From the NCBI RefSeq assembly GCF_030503875.2, contig NZ_CP129968.2, positions 1,240,001 to 1,304,000 of the forward strand: 64,000 nucleotides of DNA, written 5' to 3'. This stretch comes from Marivirga arenosa. GTDB lineage: Bacteria; Bacteroidota; Bacteroidia; Cytophagales; Cyclobacteriaceae. Made by a program: the position numbers and the translations under genes. Shown in pieces: positions 55,801 to 62,641 of this stretch (within the stretch, counting starts at the first letter, position 1; each line of letters opens with the position of its first letter). The notes under the pieces were generated by a model. The model ran no database searches. It was not told the origin of the DNA and saw only the letters and a list, made by a program, of their open reading frames with translations.

Positions 55801-56131
55801 TACTGCCTATATATATTCTGCCTTTATAATCTTTGTGAATGCTACGGGATATTTTTCCCCCATTAATTTTAATATAATCCCAATTATATCCATCGTATCT
55901 TAATAAACCCGTCAAGTTAGAAAAATATAAAATCCCATAATTACCTATTGCCATATCCCAATTTGAAATTCCAGCTTTATATTCTTTGGAAGAATAATTT
56001 TGGATCATTGGAGAAAAATAAGATTGGCCAAATACTTGGTTAAAATTCAAACATATAATGAATATGATTATGAATTTAAATAACAAATTTGATAAATAGA
56101 TTTTACTCGTATGGTAGAATTCTTCTTTCAA
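52808..56131 (-). CDS. Two-component sensor histidine kinase with propeller and Y_Y_Y domains
   Basis: A 1107-aa membrane sensor. After an N-terminal hydrophobic signal, residues ~45-690 form two-component-regulator-type beta-propellers, then a Y_Y_Y domain (YSYKLEGFDKKWSSWTSINNKEYTNLPAGSYTFKVKSKN), one TM helix (AYLIFSVITVGIIWFLMLAYTY), a long coiled coil, HisKA (YKTSHDLKGPISRI, phospho-His) and HATPase (NLLENALTYF, DNGIGIPEKQL, GNGLGLYLVK). It has no receiver or HTH domain, unlike classic hybrid versions. The partner response regulator is not adjacent. The ligand is unknown. Confidence 0.93.
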   Translation of the reverse strand: MKEEFYHTSKIYLSNLLFKFIIIFIICLNFNQVFGQSYFSPMIQNYSSKEYKAGISNWDMAIGNYGILYFSNLTGLLRYDGYNWDYIKINGGKISRSIHKDYKGRIYIGSNNEIGYLNSDSLGQVYYQSLRKKLQIEQFGNVIQTLSIKDKIYFITLNYLIQYDQSEFKHWKLNKGFGGFIYNERIYIKEVDKELKKLENDSLNAIPMINTINPNLIRNNVTNLTQSDELYIIDINSNKGYKFKNDSIFETKLTFPFGKSVLSITGNENSFWASTVRDGIFNFNLKSSIINHIGMKNGFPTNIIFNIHSDKQNGVWALHQDGITRIQSDKKIMCWNKNKNSSFIISEISNKNSIPYFATLNGLYSLKKNSMLNFIPASKDRLFHIFEYQNFRVAMGEKGMYQIIDSKNIKTHPIQKATNSFDFNESTISITTFNDGIIKYNFKNQDVHEYIPEINGFCNSTLSMDSIHWLSYKSEGIYLINDNNGHPKWKFFNQKHGLPDVSGINILKTLDDEILFSTTKGFYTLNARPKADSSDFFVPHTKITSEKLNINNIDQDKFGNYWITVIEESQKQSVIKYERQKDGSYLKITQALKVIPNQNFSTIYVDESEDSVVWIAGSEGLYRFDEKIKVNYDIKFNTFINNVSLRDSLISAGIYKTYKGLDSIPTLTIQQSEDEIPKFDFSNNNIKFGFSALFYEQPKRNQYSYKLEGFDKKWSSWTSINNKEYTNLPAGSYTFKVKSKNLYDVEGATATYTFSILPPWYQTTWAYLIFSVITVGIIWFLMLAYTYRVRQHRKKLKLIVADRTFEVMQQKRVIEKQLVKMQNLNEEISQQRDDILEKNEELESSQQKIITTNEKLQELNHALEERVEKRTAKIKDTIRKLQQTNKDLDTFTYKTSHDLKGPISRIKGILALARYENPEAKSDKYLDLIEKTTKEMDILLAKLTQVHNIYNSKIEYNSIDIPTVFRDVMDRISPLVEQSQFKFKFDLQNENELKTDVKMLELILLNLLENALTYFDDDKPQKEIKLSTIRKTNTFYLSIEDNGIGIPEKQLPKIFEMFYRGSEKSIGNGLGLYLVKVAVEKIGAKLECESEEHNFTRIIIKFPLNKE

Positions 56132-56237
56132 TTTTTATTTAATCAGGCAAAATGTAAGACTGAAATAGAAATATATAGAATTAAATTGAAAAAAATTAAG
56201 GCTTATAGATACTATTGGATAGATTTATTGAAATAAT

Positions 56238-56278
56238 AAAAAAACGGTAGCAAATCATCTTTTCTACTACCGTTTTTA
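56238..56278 (-). terminator. Terminator of the small-peptide operon
   Basis: CGGTAG (56245-56250) pairs with CTACCG (56067-like arm at 56267-56272), flanked by A5 and T5 tracts that extend the stem to 11 bp, with a 16-nt loop. It separates the peptide/GRDP-like unit from the kinase gene downstream on the same strand. Confidence 0.85.
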
Positions 56279-56296
56279 TTGAAAATTAGTTATTGG

Positions 56297-56800
56297 TCAG
56301 CGTTTTATCGCTTGCATTTTCTTTTGATTAAATTTTTCAGGAAATTCCTCGTACCATTTAGTTAAGGTTTCTGGACCTAACTTATCATATATATATGATA
56401 ATTGTTGACTTAATTTTTCCTCCTGATTTTTTTCAAATTTTTGTTTTTCTGCTTCACTGTCAAACCCTATTACTTTTTCAGAAGCAGGAGTGGGTTCATG
56501 ATGAATAAATGTATTTAACTTTTCATGACAAAATTTTTGATAAAGCCTTGTATGCAATATAAAATTGTGCCACATCTCATCAATTATCATTAATGAATTA
56601 TCAATAAAAAGTCGAAAACCCTTTTTCTCCTTTATATTTTCAGAAGCTAACCATAACCATTTTTTAGTTTCATTAAGTATTTCTGTAGCTTCATCACAAC
56701 TAACAGAATATCTTTCCATAAATCCTTGTATTATTATATTATCATCTTCAGAGTCTAAAGCTGATAATAAAGATTTATTTATTGTAGAATTATGAAACAT
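56297..56800 (-). CDS. GRDP-like (DEMWH-motif) protein
   Basis: A 167-aa protein. The central motif IIDEMWHNFILHTRLYQKFCHEKLNTFIHHEP resembles the conserved core of glycine-rich-domain-containing-protein-like (GRDP-like) families, whose function is unknown. The His/Asp/Glu/Cys-rich core could bind a metal. There is no signal peptide. It lies 19 nt downstream of a 41-codon peptide gene, sharing its promoter and terminator, so the two form a compact two-gene unit. It may modify, carry or sense the peptide, which is inference. Confidence 0.7.
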   Translation of the reverse strand: MFHNSTINKSLLSALDSEDDNIIIQGFMERYSVSCDEATEILNETKKWLWLASENIKEKKGFRLFIDNSLMIIDEMWHNFILHTRLYQKFCHEKLNTFIHHEPTPASEKVIGFDSEAEKQKFEKNQEEKLSQQLSYIYDKLGPETLTKWYEEFPEKFNQKKMQAIKR

Positions 56801-56819
56801 TTTACTTAAGTAAAATGGA

Positions 56820-56945
56820 TTAATTAACTGAACAGATTACAGAACAAATAGGAGAATTCAACTTTTTATCTGTCAAAATTCTTTTTACTAATTGAGCTTT
56901 TTCTGAGTTTGATTTAGCATTGTTTTTTGTAGAAGTAGTATTCAT
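56820..56945 (-). CDS. 41-aa peptide, candidate modified-peptide precursor
   Basis: A 41-codon frame starting MNTTSTKNNAKSNSEKAQL and ending LNSPICSVICSVN, so a hydrophilic Lys/Ser/Asn-rich leader-like half precedes a short tail with two Cys, three Ser and branched residues. It is preceded by a near-perfect promoter (TATTTTTG at 56992-56985, TTG at 57014-57012) and followed after 19 nt by the GRDP-like gene. Layout resembles RiPP precursors, but no lanthipeptide dehydratase/cyclase, radical SAM or transporter gene is adjacent, so the class is open. Confidence 0.6.
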   Translation of the reverse strand: MNTTSTKNNAKSNSEKAQLVKRILTDKKLNSPICSVICSVN

Positions 56946-56984
56946 TTCTTGTACTTTTTAGAGTTATTTTAAAATTTGAGGATG

Positions 56985-57014
56985 CAAAAATACGGAGCTC
57001 ATTTTATTAAGCAA
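56985..57014 (-). promoter_or_regulatory. Promoter of the small-peptide operon
   Basis: On the minus strand TTG (57014-57012), 19 nt, then TATTTTTG (56992-56985): a full Bacteroidota consensus match. The predicted start near 56980 leaves a ~35-nt 5' UTR before the peptide ATG. The rest of the gap up to 57263 is AT-rich with nothing else I can support. Confidence 0.75.
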
Positions 57015-57263
57015 GGAAAAGTATAACGATTTGAAATAGTGTATTTTAACCGATTTAATAAATCATGAAATATTCAACTTTATTATTAGTTATAGCATAT
57101 AATTACTTAAACAGTTAATGCTATTTTAAAAGAAATTTAAGGTAATATTTTATATTTTTTTTACCATAAAATTTAATATTTCAAAGAATCGTTGTCTTCA
57201 CCAATTATTATTCTATCAGTTGAAATTGTATTTTAGTAATAATTGTAATTCCTTTTCCCAGTA

Positions 57264-58532
57264 TCAAGTCTTCTTCTTTTTCTTTTTAGCTGCTGGAAAT
57301 AGGATATTATTTAATATCAATCTGTAGCCTGGTGAATTAGGGTGCAAATTTAAATCGGTAGGAGGTTCACCTACAAAATGCTGGTAATCTTCAGGATCAT
57401 GCCCTCCATAAAAAGTCCAAAATCCTTTGCCAAATATTCCGTGAATATATCGAGCTTCATTAATCTCATCATTCTCACCTAATATTACGACATCAGGTTT
57501 TATTAATGACTTTCGATAGGCAGTAGTTTGTCCCATAAATCCTTTAATCAGTTTTTCATGATTTTGAGTTAGCATAGTAGGGATTGGGTCCCATTTAGCT
57601 GAAAACTCAAATAAGGTAAAGAAATCATTTCCTTCTTTTATACCGGGTCTGTCAATTTGGTTTTGGTCAATATTTGAATATTCGTACTCTAATGGGTTCA
57701 TTTCTAATTTGAAATCCTCAAAAGCTAAAGTTTGCTCATAATCTAGTTTTTCTTGAGCGTTCGGATCTGCAGGATCACCATCATACATTCTAGCAGCTAT
57801 ATCAACACCAGCTGCAGCCAAGGCTATATCGTAAGTATCAGTAGCAGAACACATGGCAAATAAGAAGCCTCCCTTGTTGACAAAACCTCTGATCTTTTGA
57901 GTAATAGCTAATTTTAATTGACTTACTTTTCTGAAACCATGTTTTTTAGCCATGGCTTCATATTCTTTTTGTTGTTCAATATACCAGGGTTGATTTGCGT
58001 AGCTCCTATAAAATTTACCGTATTGCCCGGTGAAATCCTCATGATGAAGATGAATCCAATCATATTCTGATAAACCTTCTGTCATGATTTCATCATCGAA
58101 GATTACATCATAAGGAATTTCCGCATAAGTGAGTACAAGCGTTACGGCATCATCCCAAGGTTGTTTTGACTTCGGTGAATATACTGCGATTTTAGGAACC
58201 TTATTCAGTCGCATTGCATCTTTATTAGAAGAAGGGCTCGCTATCTCATCCAATAAACTATTAGCATTGGCATCAGAAATAATTTCATAGCTAATGCCCC
58301 TAATGATTAATTCATTAATAATGGATTGTCGACTTTCTATCAGAAAGCTCCCGCCTCGGTAATTCAATAACCAATCAATCGGAATTTCTTTTTCTAAAAT
58401 CCAATAGGCTACTCCGTAGGCTTTCAAATGATTGGCCTGTTCTTTATCCATTGGAACTAGAATTTGATTGGCGAATAGAATATTTGCCGAAAAGAAGCTT
58501 ATAAAAAGGTATAGCGTAATATTTTTAATCAT
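57264..58532 (-). CDS. Exported GATase-like protein (often mislabelled asparagine synthetase B)
   Basis: A 422-aa protein (start at 58532; a longer frame begins at 58553). Signal peptide MIKNITLYLFISFFSANILFA. The body shows IAVYSPKSKQPWDDAVTLVLTYAEIPYDVIFD, IHLHHEDFTGQYGKFY, GGFLFAMCSATDTYDIALAA and HPNSPGYRLILNNILFPA. The GGFLFAMCSA turn looks like the nucleophile elbow of class I glutamine-amidotransferase-like folds. To my recollection similar proteins carry the name asparagine synthetase B, which the sequence does not support (no PP-loop, no N-terminal Cys). It ends in a poly-Lys tail. Confidence 0.7.
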   Translation of the reverse strand: MIKNITLYLFISFFSANILFANQILVPMDKEQANHLKAYGVAYWILEKEIPIDWLLNYRGGSFLIESRQSIINELIIRGISYEIISDANANSLLDEIASPSSNKDAMRLNKVPKIAVYSPKSKQPWDDAVTLVLTYAEIPYDVIFDDEIMTEGLSEYDWIHLHHEDFTGQYGKFYRSYANQPWYIEQQKEYEAMAKKHGFRKVSQLKLAITQKIRGFVNKGGFLFAMCSATDTYDIALAAAGVDIAARMYDGDPADPNAQEKLDYEQTLAFEDFKLEMNPLEYEYSNIDQNQIDRPGIKEGNDFFTLFEFSAKWDPIPTMLTQNHEKLIKGFMGQTTAYRKSLIKPDVVILGENDEINEARYIHGIFGKGFWTFYGGHDPEDYQHFVGEPPTDLNLHPNSPGYRLILNNILFPAAKKKKKKT

Positions 58533-58669
58533 AGTAAAGGGAAAATAAATCACTTATCAATGTATAACTAATTATAATTAATGGAGTTTCAAATTAAAGT
58601 TTTATACATTTATGTAATAAATCGTGTATAATCACATTAAATTATTAAAATTTACAAAAAATAATTGAT

Positions 58670-59908
58670 TTGGATTACCTAGAAAACATAAAAGAAGGCG
58701 TAAGGTCGATTAAAGGAAATCGGTTAAGAACTATTTTAACGGCAGCTATTATTGCTATTGGAATCACTGCATTAGTGGGTATACTTACCGCTATTGATGG
58801 TATTCAGAATTCAGTTAGTGGTAATTTAGCGGGACTAGGTGCCAATAATTTTGACATAGAAGCAAGAGGACAGGATGGAAGAAGAGGTACATCTCAAGGA
58901 AAGAAAGAGAAAAGTTATGAACCTATAGGTTACAAAGAAGCTTTACTTTTTAAAAGTAAATATAATTATGCTGGTAATGTGTCCATTTATACCAGAATAA
59001 CCGGAAGTGCTGAATTAAAATATAAATCAGAGAAAACTACACCTACCATCAGAGTCTATGCCTCTGATGAAAACTATTTAATACAGAAAGCTTACGATAT
59101 TGCTGAAGGAAGGAATTTTTCACCTCTTGAGGTTCAAAATAATAATAAAGTAGTGATTTTAGGTGCTAATGTAGTAGGTAAATTATTTAATGAAAATGTT
59201 GATCCTATCAATAAAGACATATCCTTTTTTGGTTCAAGATTTAAGGTGATCGGTGTTCTGGAAGAACAAGGAGGTATGGGAGGTGGAGGTGCCGACCAGT
59301 CAATAATAATTCCAATTGGATTATCTACACTTTTTGCTAACCGTACTTTACAATACGCTATTACGGTTTCTTTACCAGATGCAGTAATGATGGATCAAGG
59401 AATCGCTGAAGCAACGGGTGTTATGAGAGGGGTTAGAGGAGATGGAATTGGACAAGAGAACTCTTTCAACATTCAAAAAAGTGAATCCTTAGCGGAAAGG
59501 TTAGAAGAAATTGCAGGCTACCTCAGAATCGGAGGCTTCGCAATAGGGGCTATTACATTGTTAGGAGCATCTATTGGTCTCATGAATATTATGATGGTTT
59601 CAGTAACAGAAAGAACTCGAGAAATCGGAATTAGAAAAGCGATTGGTGCGTCACCTACAAAAATCCGTTTACAGTTTTTATGGGAAGCCATCGTAATATG
59701 TCAGATAGGGGGTCTGGCAGGAATTGTATTAGGTATTGCCATCGGAAACGGTATATCGGCTCTCATTAGTGAAGGAGGTTTTGTGGTGCCATGGGTCTGG
59801 ATGATTGTAGGATTTACCATTTCTGCATCCGTAGGTTTAATTTCTGGTTATTATCCTGCATTTAAAGCTTCTAAGCTTGATCCTATAGAATCATTACGAT
59901 ATGAATGA
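58670..59908 (+). CDS. MacB-type ABC transporter permease
   Basis: A 412-aa permease: an N-terminal TM (RTILTAAIIAIGITALVGILTAI), a large periplasmic MacB-PCD domain (~45-280) and three C-terminal TMs with the FtsX signature (VTERTREIGIRKAIGASPTKI). It starts with TTG (58670); no ATG lies in a suitable place. No ATPase gene is adjacent, so its LolD/MacB partner must be elsewhere. It may export a lipoprotein, peptide or drug. An exported protein gene follows after 13 bp. Confidence 0.9.
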   Translation: MDYLENIKEGVRSIKGNRLRTILTAAIIAIGITALVGILTAIDGIQNSVSGNLAGLGANNFDIEARGQDGRRGTSQGKKEKSYEPIGYKEALLFKSKYNYAGNVSIYTRITGSAELKYKSEKTTPTIRVYASDENYLIQKAYDIAEGRNFSPLEVQNNNKVVILGANVVGKLFNENVDPINKDISFFGSRFKVIGVLEEQGGMGGGGADQSIIIPIGLSTLFANRTLQYAITVSLPDAVMMDQGIAEATGVMRGVRGDGIGQENSFNIQKSESLAERLEEIAGYLRIGGFAIGAITLLGASIGLMNIMMVSVTERTREIGIRKAIGASPTKIRLQFLWEAIVICQIGGLAGIVLGIAIGNGISALISEGGFVVPWVWMIVGFTISASVGLISGYYPAFKASKLDPIESLRYE

Positions 59909-59921
59909 TTATTAGGGAGTT

Positions 59922-60701
59922 ATGATGAGAAATTGCTCGCTTTTATTTTTATTATTTACTATCATATCCTTTTCTTCGATAGGAAAGGATACCTATTTCC
60001 GTGGTTTTTACAATGGTGAGAACGTATTTGTTCGTAATCCTTATTTAGGGCAGGGAGCAGGCTTTTGTATTGAGGCCATTTATTTAAATGGACAATTGTT
60101 GGTTAAAAACCCTGATGTCTCTGCTTATCAAATTGATATGCAAGGTCTTGAAGTTGACAGCCGGGTAGTGATCAGAATTGTGCATGATGATAGCTGTGAA
60201 CCAGAACTTACCAATCCTGAAGTAATAGAAGATTTACTTGAATTCAATTGGCTGAAATTTTATGTGGATGAGAATGAAATAATTTGGATTACCACAAAAG
60301 AATCGAAAGAAGGTTTTTACATAGTGGAAAAACAAATTGACAATGAATGGATGATATTGGATACTGTCAAAACCAAAGGGGGTATATTCATCAATCAGCA
60401 TAGTGTAGAAGCGGATCATAGCTTTGGAGAAAACCTGTACCGAGTACAATATCATGATCTGAAGTTACCTGTAAAATATTCAGAAACCTTCAATTATAAA
60501 TCAGATAAGCGTGAAATTACATACGCTATAACGGATGATTGGATGATTGAATTTTCTGAGGAGGTTAGCTTCTGGTTGTATAATGCAAATAGTAGAATTA
60601 TTAAAAGAGGTAAGGATGTTACCTGCGACATTCAAAAATTACCCAAAGGCCGTTACATGTTAAAATATGATGGTAAAGAAGTTTATTTCGATAAGGAATA
60701 A
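59922..60701 (+). CDS. Exported protein of unknown function
   Basis: A 259-aa protein with a signal peptide (LLFLLFTIISFSSIGK). The first ~100 residues (YFRGFYNGENVFVRNPYLGQGAGFCIEAIYLNGQLL) look like a small beta-sandwich with two Cys. The C-terminal ~70 residues (WMIEFSEEVSFWLYNANSRIIKRG...LPKGRYMLKYDGKEVYF) resemble a T9SS-type sorting fold (LPKGRY like LPAGLY), but the typical PNP motif is missing. It is 13 bp downstream of the MacB-type permease, likely co-transcribed. Confidence 0.65.
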   Translation: MMRNCSLLFLLFTIISFSSIGKDTYFRGFYNGENVFVRNPYLGQGAGFCIEAIYLNGQLLVKNPDVSAYQIDMQGLEVDSRVVIRIVHDDSCEPELTNPEVIEDLLEFNWLKFYVDENEIIWITTKESKEGFYIVEKQIDNEWMILDTVKTKGGIFINQHSVEADHSFGENLYRVQYHDLKLPVKYSETFNYKSDKREITYAITDDWMIEFSEEVSFWLYNANSRIIKRGKDVTCDIQKLPKGRYMLKYDGKEVYFDKE

Positions 60702-60871
60702 ACTATCAATTCATCTCTTATATTTTCAATTTCATTTTAGTTTTTTGTTAATGGTAGAGTTTTTATTCTTCAAATAGTGCAAATATTATTCTGCCTTTCA
60801 TTTGTAAGTTAAATTAATATTTTGCAATTTCATTCTAGTACAGCATAAAACAAAAACCAAAACTAAACACT

Positions 60872-62416
60872 ATGGAAATTAAGAAAATTTTAACATTAAT
60901 ATTAGCAGCCTCAATTTTATGGTCGTGTTCTAATGATGATGAAATGCTGGATATGAAAGATGATTCAGTTGAAATAGTACAAGAAATAGAATTAGTGCCT
61001 AAAGAAGATATTGATGCTATTATTATAAAGTCATTGCAAGATAATGATGAGTTCAAATGGTCCCAATTAAATGATGTTCAACTATGGAGCGCCTTAATGC
61101 ATGCTGATAGTATACTAACTGTAGGATATAAGGCGGAAGGTGAAAGCAACATTAACGAAAGAATAACCTCAATTAATGTTGAAGATCCAAATTGGGTAAA
61201 ATCTAGAACGGATATAGTAGAAGAAACCCGTTTTGTATTGGAAAGAAAATATCAAAGATCAGTCAATAAAGATGATTTGGAACGCTTTTCACATGATGTA
61301 TTACCTTTTCTTGAAATGAAGATTCTTGATTTAGAGGTAATTAGCAGATTGAGATCAATGGAAAACGTTCGGTATATTGAGCCTTTAAGCTATGAGGTTG
61401 ATTTTCAAACCTATAATGAGGGTCAAAGATATAGTGATTCGGGTTGCTCAAATGAACCGAATTTTAATATCTCTGGGCTTTACACTACCATTTCTCCAAA
61501 TGCTAAAATGTCATGGAATTATCCTCAGATGGGCATCAACCAAGCTTGGGAATATAGCACTGGTGCTGGTATTACAATTGGTATGATTGACACAGGTGTT
61601 TCTCCAAATCAGGAGAATTTAGGGGGGCAATTCAATTCTGGTTTTTCTCAAGGCAGAACTGTTGAACGTAGAGGAACCTATCAAACTGGAATGTGGTGGT
61701 GGAAGGAATACGATGGACCGGATGATAAATGTGGTCATGGCACCTCTATGGCTGGAGTGGCTACCGCGCCAAGGGGAAATGATGGGAATGCTGTTGGTGT
61801 AGCTTATAACGCCAATTTAGTAGGCGTTAGAGGAACTAGTGATGTAGTAATAAATGGTGGGAATGAGAAAGATGGAGTAACTGAAGCTTTGGTTTATTTA
61901 GGGAACCGATCTGATGTGAAAATCATTAGCATGTCAATAGGAGATGTTTTTAATAATTCTAAAGTAGCGGATGGTATTCGTTATGCTTATGGAAAAGGAA
62001 AGTTAATTTTTGCAGCTGCAGGAACTTCTACAAGCTTTACGAATTGGTTTGGTGTAATCTTTCCAGCAAGCATGAATGAAACGGTTGCAGTAACGGGTGT
62101 TAAAGAAGGTCAATATAAAAGATGTGATGTTTGTCACTCGGGTAGTAAAGTAGATTTCACTGTAATTATGGAGCAGGCTGGAACAAATGCGCATCCTTTA
62201 TCAGTAGCCATGAATGGTGATCAACCTTCTACCGTAGGAGGCTCTTCAGTTGCTACTGCTACTACTGCTGGAATAGCGGCTCTTGTTTGGTCAAGAAATC
62301 CTGGGTGGAGCAGAAGCCAAGTATTACAAAAAATGAAAGAATCGGCAGATTTTTATCCTAATAGAAACTCAGAATTCGGATATGGTAATTTGAATGCGTT
62401 TACTGCTGTTCAATAA
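60872..62416 (+). CDS. S8 family (subtilisin-like) serine protease lipoprotein
   Basis: A 514-aa lipoprotein protease. The signal peptide ends LWSC (Cys 19; the Trp at -2 is unusual). An N-terminal ~180-residue propeptide-like region precedes the catalytic domain: Asp in GMIDTGVSPN, His in CGHGTSMAGV and Ser in GGSSVATATTAGIAAL, all in proper order. AAAGTS supplies the usual strand, but the oxyanion-hole Asn region is less standard (FAAAGTSTSFTNW). Surface or periplasmic proteolysis is likely. Confidence 0.92.
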   Translation: MEIKKILTLILAASILWSCSNDDEMLDMKDDSVEIVQEIELVPKEDIDAIIIKSLQDNDEFKWSQLNDVQLWSALMHADSILTVGYKAEGESNINERITSINVEDPNWVKSRTDIVEETRFVLERKYQRSVNKDDLERFSHDVLPFLEMKILDLEVISRLRSMENVRYIEPLSYEVDFQTYNEGQRYSDSGCSNEPNFNISGLYTTISPNAKMSWNYPQMGINQAWEYSTGAGITIGMIDTGVSPNQENLGGQFNSGFSQGRTVERRGTYQTGMWWWKEYDGPDDKCGHGTSMAGVATAPRGNDGNAVGVAYNANLVGVRGTSDVVINGGNEKDGVTEALVYLGNRSDVKIISMSIGDVFNNSKVADGIRYAYGKGKLIFAAAGTSTSFTNWFGVIFPASMNETVAVTGVKEGQYKRCDVCHSGSKVDFTVIMEQAGTNAHPLSVAMNGDQPSTVGGSSVATATTAGIAALVWSRNPGWSRSQVLQKMKESADFYPNRNSEFGYGNLNAFTAVQ

Positions 62417-62443
62417 ATAATTAAATTATATGCTGTATTAACT

Positions 62444-62470
62444 AAGCTGGTCATATTGACCAGCTTTTTT
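62444..62470 (+). terminator. Intrinsic terminator
   Basis: AAGCTGGTCA (62444-62453), loop TAT, TGACCAGCTT (62457-62466), then T residues: a strong terminator after the S8 protease gene. Confidence 0.93.
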
Positions 62471-62558
62471 ATTTTTTTAAATGATTTAGTGTCAAATCCT
62501 CAGATTATCAGAATATTAAATTATTTCCAATAACTATTATACCCCAAACTATTTTCCT

Positions 62559-62566
62559 TACCTTTG
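62559..62566 (+). promoter_or_regulatory. Candidate -7 element of typA
   Basis: TACCTTTG matches TAnnTTTG, with TTA rather than TTG at the -33 position (62537-62539). It would give a 5' UTR of about 70 nt before the typA ATG at 62642. Confidence 0.5.
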
Positions 62567-62641
62567 CAACTTGATTAGTTGATACTTTTTATTAGTTGTA
62601 TTAACTAGTTGAATATCAGTTAATTTATTTATATTATTTAG

